Source of the DNA: Gammaproteobacteria bacterium BRH_c0
Lineage (GTDB): Bacteria > Pseudomonadota > Gammaproteobacteria > Pseudomonadales > Porticoccaceae
Assembly (NCBI GenBank): GCA_000961645.1
Contig: LADM01000105.1
Span: forward strand, 1-35,650
DNA: 35,650 nucleotides
Direction of reading: 5' to 3'
Shown here: positions 24,380 through 32,772 of the stretch, one piece after another
Layout of the letters: each line of letters begins with the position of its first letter
Position numbering within the stretch: position 1 is the stretch's first letter
Position numbers and translations under genes: made by a program
The notes under the pieces: generated by a model
Databases searched by the model: none
The model's input: only the letters and a program-made list of their open reading frames with translations
What the model was told of the DNA's origin: nothing

Positions 24380-25804
24380 ATGAATCTGGTGTGGTTTCGC
24401 AACGACCTGCGCACCCTCGATAACCCGGCGCTGTGGCATGCCACCCAGTCGGGCCACACCTTGGGAGTCTTTTATCTGTGTCCCCGCCAGTGGCGGGGAC
24501 ACCATATGGCCGCCTGTCGGGTCGAATTCCTGCTGCGCACGCTCAACTGCCTGCGACAGCAATTGGCCGCCCTCAATATCCCGTTACTGGTGCTGACAGA
24601 AAATGATTTTTCCACTGTGCCTCAATCTCTGAGCACAATTTGCCAGCGCCATCAGGTGACCGATATCTACTGGAATGATGAATACCCCGTCGATGAGCAG
24701 CGCCGGGATGACGCTGTCGTGGCGCTGCTTCAGGCCGCGTCGATTGCCAGTCATCGCTACCACGACCGTGCTCTGGCGCCGCCGGGCATGGTGGTGAAGG
24801 GGGATGGTTCTGCCTATAAGGTATTCACTCCGTTCAAGCGCAGCTGGCTGGCATTGCTCGACCATGGCGTGCCGGATCTGTTGCCGATTCCTGCCAGACA
24901 AAAGCCGCTCAAACTCCCGCCCGATTGCGATGGCCTGGGTCCGATCCCGGACAGCCTGCCCGGCTTCAATAGTGCTGTGCCCGCAGAGTTGTGGCCCGCC
25001 GGCGAGGCAGAAGCCGTGCGGCGGCTGAACCATTTTTGCGATCAGGGGTTGGCGGCCTACAGTCGCGACCGCGATTTACCCGCCATTGACGGGACTTCCG
25101 CCTTGTCTCCGTATCTGGCGGTGGGCGCCATCTCACCCCAGCACTGCCTGCATGAAGCGCTCAAGGTCAGGGCAAATGGTGGCAGTGAGGTAATGGAAGG
25201 CGCCGATACCTGGATCAACGAGCTGATCTGGCGGGATTTCTACCAGCATATTCTTGTCGCCTTTCCCCGCGTGTCCATGAACAAGCCCTTCAAACTGGCA
25301 ACTGATGCGGTCCCCTGGCGCGATGATGAAGCGGGATTTAGAGCCTGGTGTGCCGGAAAAACCGGTATCCCCATTGTCGATGCGGGCATGCGACAGTTGC
25401 AGCAGACGGGCTGGATGCACAACCGGGTGCGGATGATCACAGCCATGTTTCTGAGCAAAAACCTGCTGATTGACTGGCGCCGTGGCGAGCAGTTTTTTAT
25501 GCAACACCTGGTCGACGGCGATCTTGCTGCCAACAACGGCGGTTGGCAGTGGAGCGCATCCACGGGTACTGATGCCGCACCGTACTTCCGGATATTCAAT
25601 CCCTTCAGCCAGGCCGAGCGTTATGATCCCGATGCCAGCTATATTCGCCGCTATGTCCCTGAACTGGAGGGGCTGAGCGTCAGGCAGATACACAGCCCGG
25701 CGCAGCTGGCGGCCAGCAAACCGTCGCAGTATCCAGTGCCGATTGTCGATCTCAAACTGTCGCGGCAGTGCGCCATTGATGCCTTTCGAGCTGTCAACGG
25801 CTAG
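24380..25804 (+). CDS. phrB: Deoxyribodipyrimidine photolyase (CPD class I)
   Basis: 474 residues. The N-terminal Rossmann-like antenna domain begins LVWFRNDLRTLDNPAL. The C-terminal FAD domain has GTSALSPYLAVGAIS, WINELIWRDFYQHIL, MHNRVRMITAMFLSKNLL and NNGGWQWSASTGTDAAPYF, all conserved in E. coli-like photolyases. The enzyme uses blue light and reduced FAD to split cyclobutane pyrimidine dimers. A cryptochrome reading is less likely because the active-site text follows the class I repair enzymes. It is next to the lipocalin, not in the CarH/LitR operon further downstream, where phr genes are often found in other bacteria. Confidence 0.96.
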   Translation: MNLVWFRNDLRTLDNPALWHATQSGHTLGVFYLCPRQWRGHHMAACRVEFLLRTLNCLRQQLAALNIPLLVLTENDFSTVPQSLSTICQRHQVTDIYWNDEYPVDEQRRDDAVVALLQAASIASHRYHDRALAPPGMVVKGDGSAYKVFTPFKRSWLALLDHGVPDLLPIPARQKPLKLPPDCDGLGPIPDSLPGFNSAVPAELWPAGEAEAVRRLNHFCDQGLAAYSRDRDLPAIDGTSALSPYLAVGAISPQHCLHEALKVRANGGSEVMEGADTWINELIWRDFYQHILVAFPRVSMNKPFKLATDAVPWRDDEAGFRAWCAGKTGIPIVDAGMRQLQQTGWMHNRVRMITAMFLSKNLLIDWRRGEQFFMQHLVDGDLAANNGGWQWSASTGTDAAPYFRIFNPFSQAERYDPDASYIRRYVPELEGLSVRQIHSPAQLAASKPSQYPVPIVDLKLSRQCAIDAFRAVNG

Positions 25805-25940
25805 CGCAGCGGGTCGTTTATCCGCCATGATAGTCGCTACACTGATCTGGATTCTGGCAGATTGAACAGGCAACACCACTGGCAGCCTTTTTGCTTGTAA
25901 TGGCTTATCGATGTTCTGTACCGAGACGAAGGAGTTGACC

Positions 25941-26255
25941 ATGACAATGAGTACGTTCGCTTCCCTGCTTGAAACCTGGGAGAAAAACGCACAGAAAAAT
26001 GCTGGCAAGGTGGCCCGGGAAGTGAGCCTTTATGAAACAGACGATCTGAAGGTCCGGGCTCTGGCGACCATGTATTCGCTGCCGGTGGAGGAGATCACTG
26101 CCAGCCTGCTTCATCAGGCCATTATCGAGCTGGAGGAAAAAATGCCCTATGTGGCCGGGGACAAAGTCATCAGGGTGGAAGAGGGCTCGGATATTTACGA
26201 GGATGTTGGCCCGATGGCCCGTTATCTCGATATTCAAGCCACACTGCGTAGATAG
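25941..26255 (+). CDS. Small conserved-looking protein of unknown function
   Basis: 104 residues from ATG 25941, chosen because AAGGAG lies six to seven bases upstream; an in-frame ATG at 25911 has no such site. The protein is mostly helical and acidic (LLETWEKNAQKNAGKVAREV, then EITASLLHQAIIELEEKMPY) with a small C-terminal strand region. There is no signal peptide and no membrane segment. I recognise no family. Codon use is like its neighbours. It is 136 bases behind phrB and followed by a perfect 16-bp hairpin. Confidence 0.7.
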   Translation: MTMSTFASLLETWEKNAQKNAGKVAREVSLYETDDLKVRALATMYSLPVEEITASLLHQAIIELEEKMPYVAGDKVIRVEEGSDIYEDVGPMARYLDIQATLRR

Positions 26256-26279
26256 GTTCTGGTTCGGGGTGTCCACCAG

Positions 26280-26316
26280 TTTTCCTGCTGTCTCGTCTAG
26301 CGAGACAGCAGGAAAA
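26280..26316. terminator. Perfect 16-bp hairpin between convergent genes
   Basis: A 16-base arm at 26280-26295 (TTTTCCTGCTGTCTCG) pairs without mismatch with 26301-26316, leaving a five-base loop. It lies between the small plus-strand gene and the minus-strand coiled-coil gene, so a shared bidirectional terminator is the likely role. Because the A and T ends are inside the stem, no free T-run remains. Confidence 0.75.
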
Positions 26317-26398
26317 CCGCAGCAAACCGGACAGTAAGGTCACTCAGGGCGTCGGGATTCCCTCGAATTTTCAGTGACGCCCACTTGCCTGGTTGTCG

Positions 26399-28744
26399 CT
26401 ACTCCTTGGGAAAATTCACAAAGGGATGTTGTTTTTTCAGGGCGGCGATCGTTCGTTTGATATTGTTGATTTCGATATTCACAGACTCATCCGGGGCTGT
26501 GGTGCTGGAGGCGGGCTTGGCCGTTGCCAGGGCACGCTCGTGATTGGCGAGGCGGCTTTCCAGTTCGAGCTGCCATTCATTGAAGGTTTTTTCCTGTGAG
26601 CTTAGGCGTGTGGTTGAACTCTCCAGCTTGCGCGTCAGATCATCCATGCGGGTCTGCACGGCCAGCAGGTCGGCTTCTGCTGCACCGCCTGCGGAAGTGC
26701 GGGCCACCGGGGTGCTGATGGTTTTGCGCAACTCATCCAGCTGCTGGCGGGTACTGGCTACCTCTTCGGCCAGTTGGGTGTTGGCAGTTCGCAGCGTCTG
26801 CATATCTTCCAGTTGCGAGGCCAGCTGACCCTGTAGCTGGCTGAAATCTTCCCCTCCGTCCGGCTTGCGGTCCATTTGATAACTGGTCAGACGGTTTTCG
26901 AAATCGGTGCGCCACTGGGCCAGTTGTGTCTCCTGCTGGCTGATTTTGGCTATCGCCCCCTCCAACTCGCGATTAAGGCCGGAGACTTCCAGCTTGACGG
27001 CGGTGGCCAAGGTATTCAGCTGATCAGCACCGACGCCTGATTGCCCTTCGCTTTGCTCCCGTGCCTGTTCGAGCGCTGTGCGGGTGGCGCTGATTTCATC
27101 ATTGAGCCTGGCGCTGCTGTCGCGCAAACCATCAATGTCGGCAACCTGCGCCGCCAGCGTTGCTTCGAGGGATTTGATCAGGTTGGCCTGGCTGCTGAGG
27201 GTTTCAGCCTGGGGTGCAAGCCTGTCATCAATCTGGCGAGCGATCTGCTCGGCAAAGGGATTGCTGCCATTGCTGTTGACGATGTTCTGCTGTTCCTTGA
27301 TGGCGGCTTCCTGGCTGTGCAGTCTTGCCAGTGCCGCATCCATTTCAGCGGTCATGGCGGCCAGTTTGGCTTCGAGACTGTCGAGAGCTTTGCGGGTTTC
27401 CCCCAGAGTCTTGCCGGAGTCGCCATTGGCGGCAGCGTTCATGTCAACGGTTTTACCCAGGCTTGCCAGTTGTTGGCGGATGTCCGCCACAGCTTTGTCG
27501 GTTGCTGCAATTTGAGGGCTAAGCTTTTGCTCAAGGGTGCTGATTCCAGTCACTTGTTTGCTGACCGCGTCAATGCGACTGTCAAACTGGCTTGCCAGCT
27601 GTGCCTGCAAGTCTTTTGCCTGGCTGGCGAGGGCAACTTTTTGTGCGCCCTCTACGCTGGTGATCTTGCTGTTCAGTCCTGCAACTGACGACTCTAATCC
27701 TGACAGTGCTTTTTGCTGGCTAGCAATGCTGCTTTTCAGCTCATTTTGCTGGCTGGATACTGCCGCCACTTTTGTTTCGGTGCTGGACAGCGCTTTACCC
27801 AGCTCGGTTTTGGTGCTGGCTAGATTCGTGCTCATTTTGCTGTCCAAGCTGGCAACCGAGGTTTCTAATCCTGACAGTGCTTTTTGCTGGTTAGCAATGT
27901 TACTTTTCAGCTCATTATGCTGGCTGAACAATGTCGCTACTTTTTCTTCGGTAGTGGACAGGGTTTTATCCAGTTCAGTTTTGGTGCTGGCTAGAGTTGT
28001 ACTGATTTTGTTATTCAGCCCGGCGACGGATTGCTGCAAGTCGGCAATCAACTTTTGTTGACTGCCAGCAGCGCTTTTTTGCTCGTTCTGCAGCTTGCTG
28101 ATCGTTCCTGTGATGGTGTCCACACTGGTGTCGACGGTGGCCAGCTTTTTCTCCAGATCTGCGACCCGTTTGTCCGGGGCATTGATGGCAGCCAGGGACT
28201 TTTCCACTTGTCCGCCAAGGGTAGTCAGGCGGGTTTCCATGCTTTGCAGATTTTTGCGAATCTGCTCCACTTCGGCGCTGGGCAGGGCGCCAGTGGAGGA
28301 GTTGCCAGTGGCCGAGCTGCCAGTGTTAGTGCCGCCAATGCTGCTGCGCAGGTTGTCGAGGTCAATAATCTGGGTGGCAATGCGCTGTTCCAGGGTTCTG
28401 ATCAGGTCGCCTTGTTCGCTGAGTTCTTGCTGAACCTCCGGAAGGGAGGAAGCGTCGGGATTGACTGCTGTTTTTGACTGGCTGGTTTTTATGCTTTTAA
28501 GAGAGGCCAGCTCTGTTTCAAGACGGTTGATGCTGCTACTTTGCACGCCGTACTGGACAAGCATCAGGGCAACTACCACGGCGAGGGGGATCAGTAATTT
28601 TGCCTGCGCCCTCAGCCCTCCGGGCCACAGGCCGTTTTCAGTGGGAGGAGGGTGATCGCCATTGCGCGGTTTGGCCTTGGCTGCAGCCGCGGCGCTTTCC
28701 TGGTGGGCGAGTCTTTCTTCCGGTTCGGGAACAAAGGGGTCCAT
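26399..28744 (-). CDS. Large single-pass membrane coiled-coil protein
   Basis: 781 residues on the minus strand. A cytoplasmic Ala/Pro/Lys-rich tail of about 48 residues is followed by one membrane helix (about 49-67, KLLIPLAVVVALMLVQYG). The remaining ~710 residues have long heptad-like patterns rich in Gln, Leu, Ser, Ala and Lys, so most of the protein should be a periplasmic or extracytoplasmic coiled coil. A low-complexity Gly/Ser/Thr segment lies near 137-152. Two adjacent 57-residue units (248-304 and 305-361) are nearly identical, and a weaker partial copy precedes them. The C-terminus (NIKRTIAALKKQHPFVNFPKE) is distinct and may be a docking end. No enzymatic motif and no recognised family. 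It is divergent from rimO, with AAGGA before the ATG. A structural, tethering or secretion-scaffold role is possible but not shown. Confidence 0.85.
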   Translation of the reverse strand: MDPFVPEPEERLAHQESAAAAAKAKPRNGDHPPPTENGLWPGGLRAQAKLLIPLAVVVALMLVQYGVQSSSINRLETELASLKSIKTSQSKTAVNPDASSLPEVQQELSEQGDLIRTLEQRIATQIIDLDNLRSSIGGTNTGSSATGNSSTGALPSAEVEQIRKNLQSMETRLTTLGGQVEKSLAAINAPDKRVADLEKKLATVDTSVDTITGTISKLQNEQKSAAGSQQKLIADLQQSVAGLNNKISTTLASTKTELDKTLSTTEEKVATLFSQHNELKSNIANQQKALSGLETSVASLDSKMSTNLASTKTELGKALSSTETKVAAVSSQQNELKSSIASQQKALSGLESSVAGLNSKITSVEGAQKVALASQAKDLQAQLASQFDSRIDAVSKQVTGISTLEQKLSPQIAATDKAVADIRQQLASLGKTVDMNAAANGDSGKTLGETRKALDSLEAKLAAMTAEMDAALARLHSQEAAIKEQQNIVNSNGSNPFAEQIARQIDDRLAPQAETLSSQANLIKSLEATLAAQVADIDGLRDSSARLNDEISATRTALEQAREQSEGQSGVGADQLNTLATAVKLEVSGLNRELEGAIAKISQQETQLAQWRTDFENRLTSYQMDRKPDGGEDFSQLQGQLASQLEDMQTLRTANTQLAEEVASTRQQLDELRKTISTPVARTSAGGAAEADLLAVQTRMDDLTRKLESSTTRLSSQEKTFNEWQLELESRLANHERALATAKPASSTTAPDESVNIEINNIKRTIAALKKQHPFVNFPKE
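27662..28003 (-). repeat. Two 171-bp in-frame tandem repeats in the coiled-coil gene
   Basis: Units at 27833-28003 and 27662-27832 encode 57-residue copies that differ at only a minority of positions: both contain LASTKTEL, QQKALSGLE and the same phase. The unit length is a multiple of three, so copy number can change without breaking the frame. Confidence 0.9.
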
Positions 28745-29019
28745 GGTGTCTTATTCCTTTTCAGATCATGGGATTGTCACCATTCTACACCCGGGGAAGT
28801 AACAAAAATCAAGTGAGGAGACCCTGTTGTTGGCCGGGAGGGTCGATTAAGCGATACAACGACATTCTGGCTGGTGATAAATGCCCGATTGTTGCCGTCG
28901 CAACCGGCAAACGACTGGCGGGTTAGGTTTGGCGGGCAATAGGAGGTAAAATGCCCGGCCCCAACGCCCACTGCCTCTCGGGCTCTTTTCGGCTATCGCC
29001 ACACAAGCAGACATTGTCC
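28745..29019 (+). other. Divergent intergenic region before rimO
   Basis: 275 bases. On the minus strand TAGAAT about 50 bases upstream of the coiled-coil gene is a possible -10, with only poor -35 matches. On the plus strand AGGAGG at 28941-28946 and an ATG at 28951 offer an alternative rimO start. No terminator or RNA gene is seen. Confidence 0.5.
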
Positions 29020-30342
29020 ATGACCAGCATCCCCAAAAAAGTCGGTTTTATTTCCCTCGGTTGCCCCAAGGCCCTGGTGGATTCAGAGCGCATCCTCACC
29101 CAGTTGCGCATGGATGGCTACCAGGTAGTGCCCAGCTACGAAAATGCCGATGTGGTAGTGGTCAATACCTGCGGTTTTCTCGACAGTGCCAAGCAGGAAT
29201 CCCTCGATGCCATCGGCGAGGCCATGGCAGAAAACGGCAAGGTGATTGTCACTGGCTGTATGGGCAATGAAGAGGCCCGTATCCGCGAGGCCCACCCTGG
29301 GGTGCTGGCGGTGTCCGGTGCTCACCAGTACGAGGCGGTGGTGAGTGCGGTGCACGAATGGGCGCCTCAGGCGCGCAGCCACGATCCCTATATCGATCTG
29401 GTGCCCGCCAGTGACGTGAAGCTCACCCCGCGCCACTATTCGTACCTGAAAATTTCCGAAGGCTGTAACCACCGCTGCAGTTTCTGCATTATTCCCTCCA
29501 TCCGCGGTGATCTGGTCAGCAGGCCCATTGGTGACGTGATGGACGAAGCGGAGCGCCTGGTCAAGGCCGGCACCAAGGAGCTGCTGGTGATCTCCCAGGA
29601 CACCAGCGCTTACGGAGTGGATATGAAGTTCCGCACCGGTTTCTGGCAGGGTCGCCCCATCAAAACCCATATGCAGCAGCTCTGTGAAGCCCTGGGCGAA
29701 CTGGGAGTGTGGGTGCGCCTGCACTATGTGTACCCCTATCCCCACGTGGACAATCTGCTGCCCCTGATGGCGGAGGGCAAAATCCTGCCCTACCTGGATA
29801 TCCCCTTCCAGCACGCCCACCCCGATGTGCTGAAGTCCATGAAGCGCCCCGCCAATGAAGAAAAGGTGCTCAACCGCATCCGTAGCTGGCGCGACATCTG
29901 CCCCGACATGACCATCCGCAGCACCTTTATCACCGGTTTCCCCGGCGAGACTGAAGCGCATTTTCAATACCTGCTCGACTGGTTGCAGGAAGCCCAGCTC
30001 GACCGCGTCGGCTGCTTCAAATACGAAGCGGTGGAAGGTGCGCCCGCCAACGAACTGGCAGGCGCCGTACCGGAAGAAGTCAAGCAGGAGCGCTGGGAGC
30101 GCTTTATGGAATCCCAGCAAGCCATCAGCACCGCCCGCCTCGAAGCCAAGATCGGCAAAACCGTGGAGGTGATCATCGACGAAGTGGTGGAGGAGGGCGC
30201 CGTGGGCAGAACCGCAGCGGATGCCCCCGAGATCGATGGCAATATCTTCCTCGATGGCCAGACCCACCTCAAACCTGGACAGCTTGTACAGGCTGTTGTG
30301 GAAGACGCCGATGAATACGATCTGTGGGGGCGGTTGGTGTAA
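29020..30342 (+). CDS. rimO: Ribosomal protein uS12 methylthiotransferase RimO
   Basis: 440 residues, matching the size of E. coli RimO. RimO is a radical SAM enzyme that adds a methylthio group to Asp88 of ribosomal protein S12. The N-terminal UPF0004 domain holds the second-cluster cysteines at 15, 51 and 80 (LGCPK, NTCGF, TGCMG). The radical SAM motif CNHRCSFC has Cys149, 153 and 156, and a TRAM domain ends the protein. I chose ATG 29020 because [17 protein letters not shown] aligns with the family. However, the ATG at 28951 has a far better ribosome site (AGGAGG) and would add 23 residues with no family match. Confidence 0.96.
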   Translation: MTSIPKKVGFISLGCPKALVDSERILTQLRMDGYQVVPSYENADVVVVNTCGFLDSAKQESLDAIGEAMAENGKVIVTGCMGNEEARIREAHPGVLAVSGAHQYEAVVSAVHEWAPQARSHDPYIDLVPASDVKLTPRHYSYLKISEGCNHRCSFCIIPSIRGDLVSRPIGDVMDEAERLVKAGTKELLVISQDTSAYGVDMKFRTGFWQGRPIKTHMQQLCEALGELGVWVRLHYVYPYPHVDNLLPLMAEGKILPYLDIPFQHAHPDVLKSMKRPANEEKVLNRIRSWRDICPDMTIRSTFITGFPGETEAHFQYLLDWLQEAQLDRVGCFKYEAVEGAPANELAGAVPEEVKQERWERFMESQQAISTARLEAKIGKTVEVIIDEVVEEGAVGRTAADAPEIDGNIFLDGQTHLKPGQLVQAVVEDADEYDLWGRLV

Positions 30343-30760
30343 TTTTTCACACTTTTGCTGTACAGGTGTCAAAGCAAACGGCTATTTGCCTTTCGTCAGG
30401 CCTTGAGTGGGTGGCGAAAGGTATCAATTCCCATGGCACAGCTGGACCTCTGAGTGATCGTTCGGATACAGCAACAAAGCCGTAGCCGATTGTCCAGCCT
30501 GAAATTATAAAAAGAACATATAAATCAACAATCTGAAGTATGGCTTGATGCTGTCTGAGCCATTCAAAACCCTCTTCCCCGATAATTTCCCTGGCCTCTC
30601 TGTCTCCATTCTGTCGATAAAAGCGTATCCCTGCCTGGAAACATAGCTGTCCCTTTTCTTACTTCTTCGCGTCTCACTGGGAAAAATATCTTGCAATCTG
30701 CCCAATAAAGTGTACAAATAGTTATACATATTTGTACAAATACAGCGAGAGGCTGTGACC
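30343..30760 (+). other. 418-base region between rimO and the CarH/LitR gene
   Basis: No gene is supported here. Composition becomes AT-richer towards the right. A short TTTGCT...AGCAAA inverted repeat lies near 30354-30380 just after rimO but without a T-run. A minus-strand frame across 30505-30855 overlaps the operator and the start of the next gene and looks non-coding. The right end holds the promoter and operators described separately. Confidence 0.6.
30691..30752 (+). promoter_or_regulatory. Promoter and TGTACAAATA operators of the CarH/LitR operon
   Basis: TGTACAAATA occurs at 30711-30720 and 30733-30742, exactly 22 bases apart, about two helical turns. The second copy is the right half of a perfect 14-base palindrome (30729-30742, TATTTGTACAAATA). 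TTGCAA at 30691-30696 and TACAAA at 30713-30718 could be a -35/-10 pair with 16 bases between, so the boxes would cover the polymerase site. A ribosome site GAGAGG follows at 30747-30752. Autorepression by the adjacent MerR-type protein is inference. Confidence 0.65.
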
Positions 30761-31693
30761 ATGAAGACAAAACCAATGGTGGCAGAGGTAGGGGACAAGC
30801 AGGAACTATTCCCCATCAGCGTGGTTGCCGAGGCGACTGGGGTGCCGACTGTCACCCTGCGGGCCTGGGAGCGGCGCTACGGTTTTCTGGTTCCACACCG
30901 CACGCCCAAGGGGCACCGGCTATTCAGTGTCGAGCATATCGGTCTGATCCGCCGGGTCACTGCGTTGCTGGATTCCGGTATTCCAGTCAGCCGGGTGGGT
31001 GATCTGCTCAAGCTGGAGAATATCCAGCCTGTCGCTGCCAGTGGCGGCGATAACTGGGCACGTATTCGCAGCCAGATGCTCGATGCCATCAACGATTTTG
31101 ACGAGATGCGGCTCGATCAGCTGTATAACGACAGCCTGGCCAGTTTTCCCATCAGCATGGTGACCGAGGAGCTGATCATCCCCCTCCTGCGCAAGGTGGG
31201 CAAAAACTGGGAGCACGGCGTCAAGGGCGTGGCCGAGGAGCATTTTTTCAGCCTCTATATCCGCAACAAGCTCGGCTCACGCTGGCACCACAGCCCGCCC
31301 ATGCTCACGGGTCGCCGCATTGTGGCCGCCTGTATGCCCGGTGAACGCCACGAATACGGCCTGCTGCTGTTTGCCCTGGTGGCGCGCAGCCGGGGGTTTG
31401 ACCTGGTGCTGCTCGGCGCCGATATGCCGCTTGAAGAAATTTCCAGGGTGGTGGACAGAACCCGCGCTGCGGGTGTGGTAATTTCCGCCACCATCGAACC
31501 GGGCTGGCAGCTCATTGAACGTGATTTGCGCAAGCTGGCAGCGGACGTGAGTTGCCCGGTGTTTGTGGGCGGGGCCGGCATTGCCGAACAGGACGCCGCC
31601 ATTGCCAGTGTCGGCGCCCGGCCGGTGGGTGTCGATCTGGTGGCGGGGGTGGAAGAAATTCACCGCTACCTCCATGACGGAGAAGCGGTATGA
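30761..31693 (+). CDS. CarH/LitR-type B12-dependent photoreceptor repressor (MerR family)
   Basis: 310 residues from ATG 30761 (GAGAGG eight bases upstream; a GTG at 30755 is too close to it). The N-terminal MerR helix-turn-helix (about 17-85) has FPISVVAEATGVPTVTLRAW and RRYGF. A helical-bundle domain follows with Wx9EH (Trp150, Glu160, His161), then a Rossmann cobalamin domain with ExHxxG (Glu195, His197, Gly200). In CarH, these features place adenosylcobalamin: the Trp caps the adenosyl group and the His is the cobalt ligand. In the dark, the tetramer represses; light breaks the Co-C bond and releases DNA. Its stop overlaps the next gene (ATGA), so it heads the operon. Confidence 0.93.
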   Translation: MKTKPMVAEVGDKQELFPISVVAEATGVPTVTLRAWERRYGFLVPHRTPKGHRLFSVEHIGLIRRVTALLDSGIPVSRVGDLLKLENIQPVAASGGDNWARIRSQMLDAINDFDEMRLDQLYNDSLASFPISMVTEELIIPLLRKVGKNWEHGVKGVAEEHFFSLYIRNKLGSRWHHSPPMLTGRRIVAACMPGERHEYGLLLFALVARSRGFDLVLLGADMPLEEISRVVDRTRAAGVVISATIEPGWQLIERDLRKLAADVSCPVFVGGAGIAEQDAAIASVGARPVGVDLVAGVEEIHRYLHDGEAV

Positions 31694-32772
31694 GTGTAAC
31701 CGGGCAGCTGGTGACCCTCGCCGAGGCTGGCAAAGTGCCGGATGTTGTCGTGCGGGCAGGTATTCGCCATTTGTTGCGCCAGCGCTTGGCTGCGCTGCCC
31801 GGCGATGATTGCGAGGCTCTGGCCAGCAACCGGCGTGAATTTCTCAATGCCATGGGCACCTCGCCGCTGGCGGTGATGACCGATGCCGCCAATCGGCAGC
31901 ATTACGAAGTGCCTGCCCGCTACTACGACCTGGTGCTGGGGCCGCGCAAAAAATACAGCTGCTGCTACTGGGGGCCGAACACCCTGATCCTGGCCGAAGC
32001 AGAGACCAATGCCCTGCGCATGACCTGTGAGCGGGCCGGGCTCGCAGATGGCCAGCGCATCCTGGAACTGGGTTGTGGCTGGGGCTCCCTGACCCTGTGG
32101 ATGGCGGAGCACTATCCGGGTGCGACCATCACTGCTGTTTCCAATTCCAGCTCCCAGCGCCGCCATATTGAGGAGCAGGCGCAACTCCGGGGTATCACCA
32201 ATGTGCAGGTGATCACCGCGGACATGAACGATTTCGAGCCGCAAGGCCAGTTCGACCGCATCGTGTCGCTGGAGATGTTCGAGCATATGCGCAACTGGTC
32301 TGAGTTGTTCGGGCGCGTTGCCAGCTGGCTGGCTAATGACGGCCAGTTCTTTATGCATGTGTTTTGTCATCGCAACAGCCCCTATTTTTTTGAGGCGGTC
32401 GACGAGTCCGACTGGATGAGCCGCTATTTTTTCAGTGGCGGCATGATGCCCAGCGCCGATCTGCCCCTCTATTTCCAGAGTGAGCTACGGCATCTCAACA
32501 GCTGGTTCTGGAATGGCAACCACTACGCCAAGACCCTCGGAGCCTGGCTGCAACAGCAGGATGAACAACCCGATGCTGTCCGGGAGGTGTTGAAGTCCAT
32601 CCATGGCGATGACGCCAAACGCTGGGAAATGCGCTGGCGGCTGTTTTACATGGCCTGTGCCGAGCTGTTCAGGATGAACGGTGGCAACGAGTGGTTTGTG
32701 GGCCACTACTTGTTTGAAAAGCGACCAGTTGAAAAGCGGCCAGCGCCGCAACGGGGTGAAGGTCATGGTTAA
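31690..32772 (+). CDS. Cyclopropane-fatty-acid-synthase-like SAM methyltransferase
   Basis: 360 residues. The SAM-binding motif LELGCGWGSLTLWMA is at about 125-139. The region before it (HYEVPARYYDLVLGPRKKYSCCYW) and after it (SLEMFEHMRNWSELFGRV) matches the CFA-synthase-like/coclaurine-methyltransferase-like branch. Classic CFA synthase adds a methylene bridge to unsaturated phospholipid chains, while related enzymes make methyl-branched chains. Which product forms here cannot be told by eye. Its ATG overlaps the regulator's TGA and its stop overlaps the next start, so it is the first structural gene of a light-controlled operon. Confidence 0.9.
   Translation: MSVTGQLVTLAEAGKVPDVVVRAGIRHLLRQRLAALPGDDCEALASNRREFLNAMGTSPLAVMTDAANRQHYEVPARYYDLVLGPRKKYSCCYWGPNTLILAEAETNALRMTCERAGLADGQRILELGCGWGSLTLWMAEHYPGATITAVSNSSSQRRHIEEQAQLRGITNVQVITADMNDFEPQGQFDRIVSLEMFEHMRNWSELFGRVASWLANDGQFFMHVFCHRNSPYFFEAVDESDWMSRYFFSGGMMPSADLPLYFQSELRHLNSWFWNGNHYAKTLGAWLQQQDEQPDAVREVLKSIHGDDAKRWEMRWRLFYMACAELFRMNGGNEWFVGHYLFEKRPVEKRPAPQRGEGHG

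Noticed and set aside
26280-26316. End of an insertion sequence
   Set aside because: The perfect inverted repeat is only five bases apart, with no transposase or target duplication nearby; a terminator explains it better.
30505-30855. 116-codon minus-strand frame before the CarH/LitR gene
   Set aside because: It covers the operator and the start of the regulator gene, ends without family resemblance, and lacks a ribosome site. A remnant gene cannot be fully excluded.
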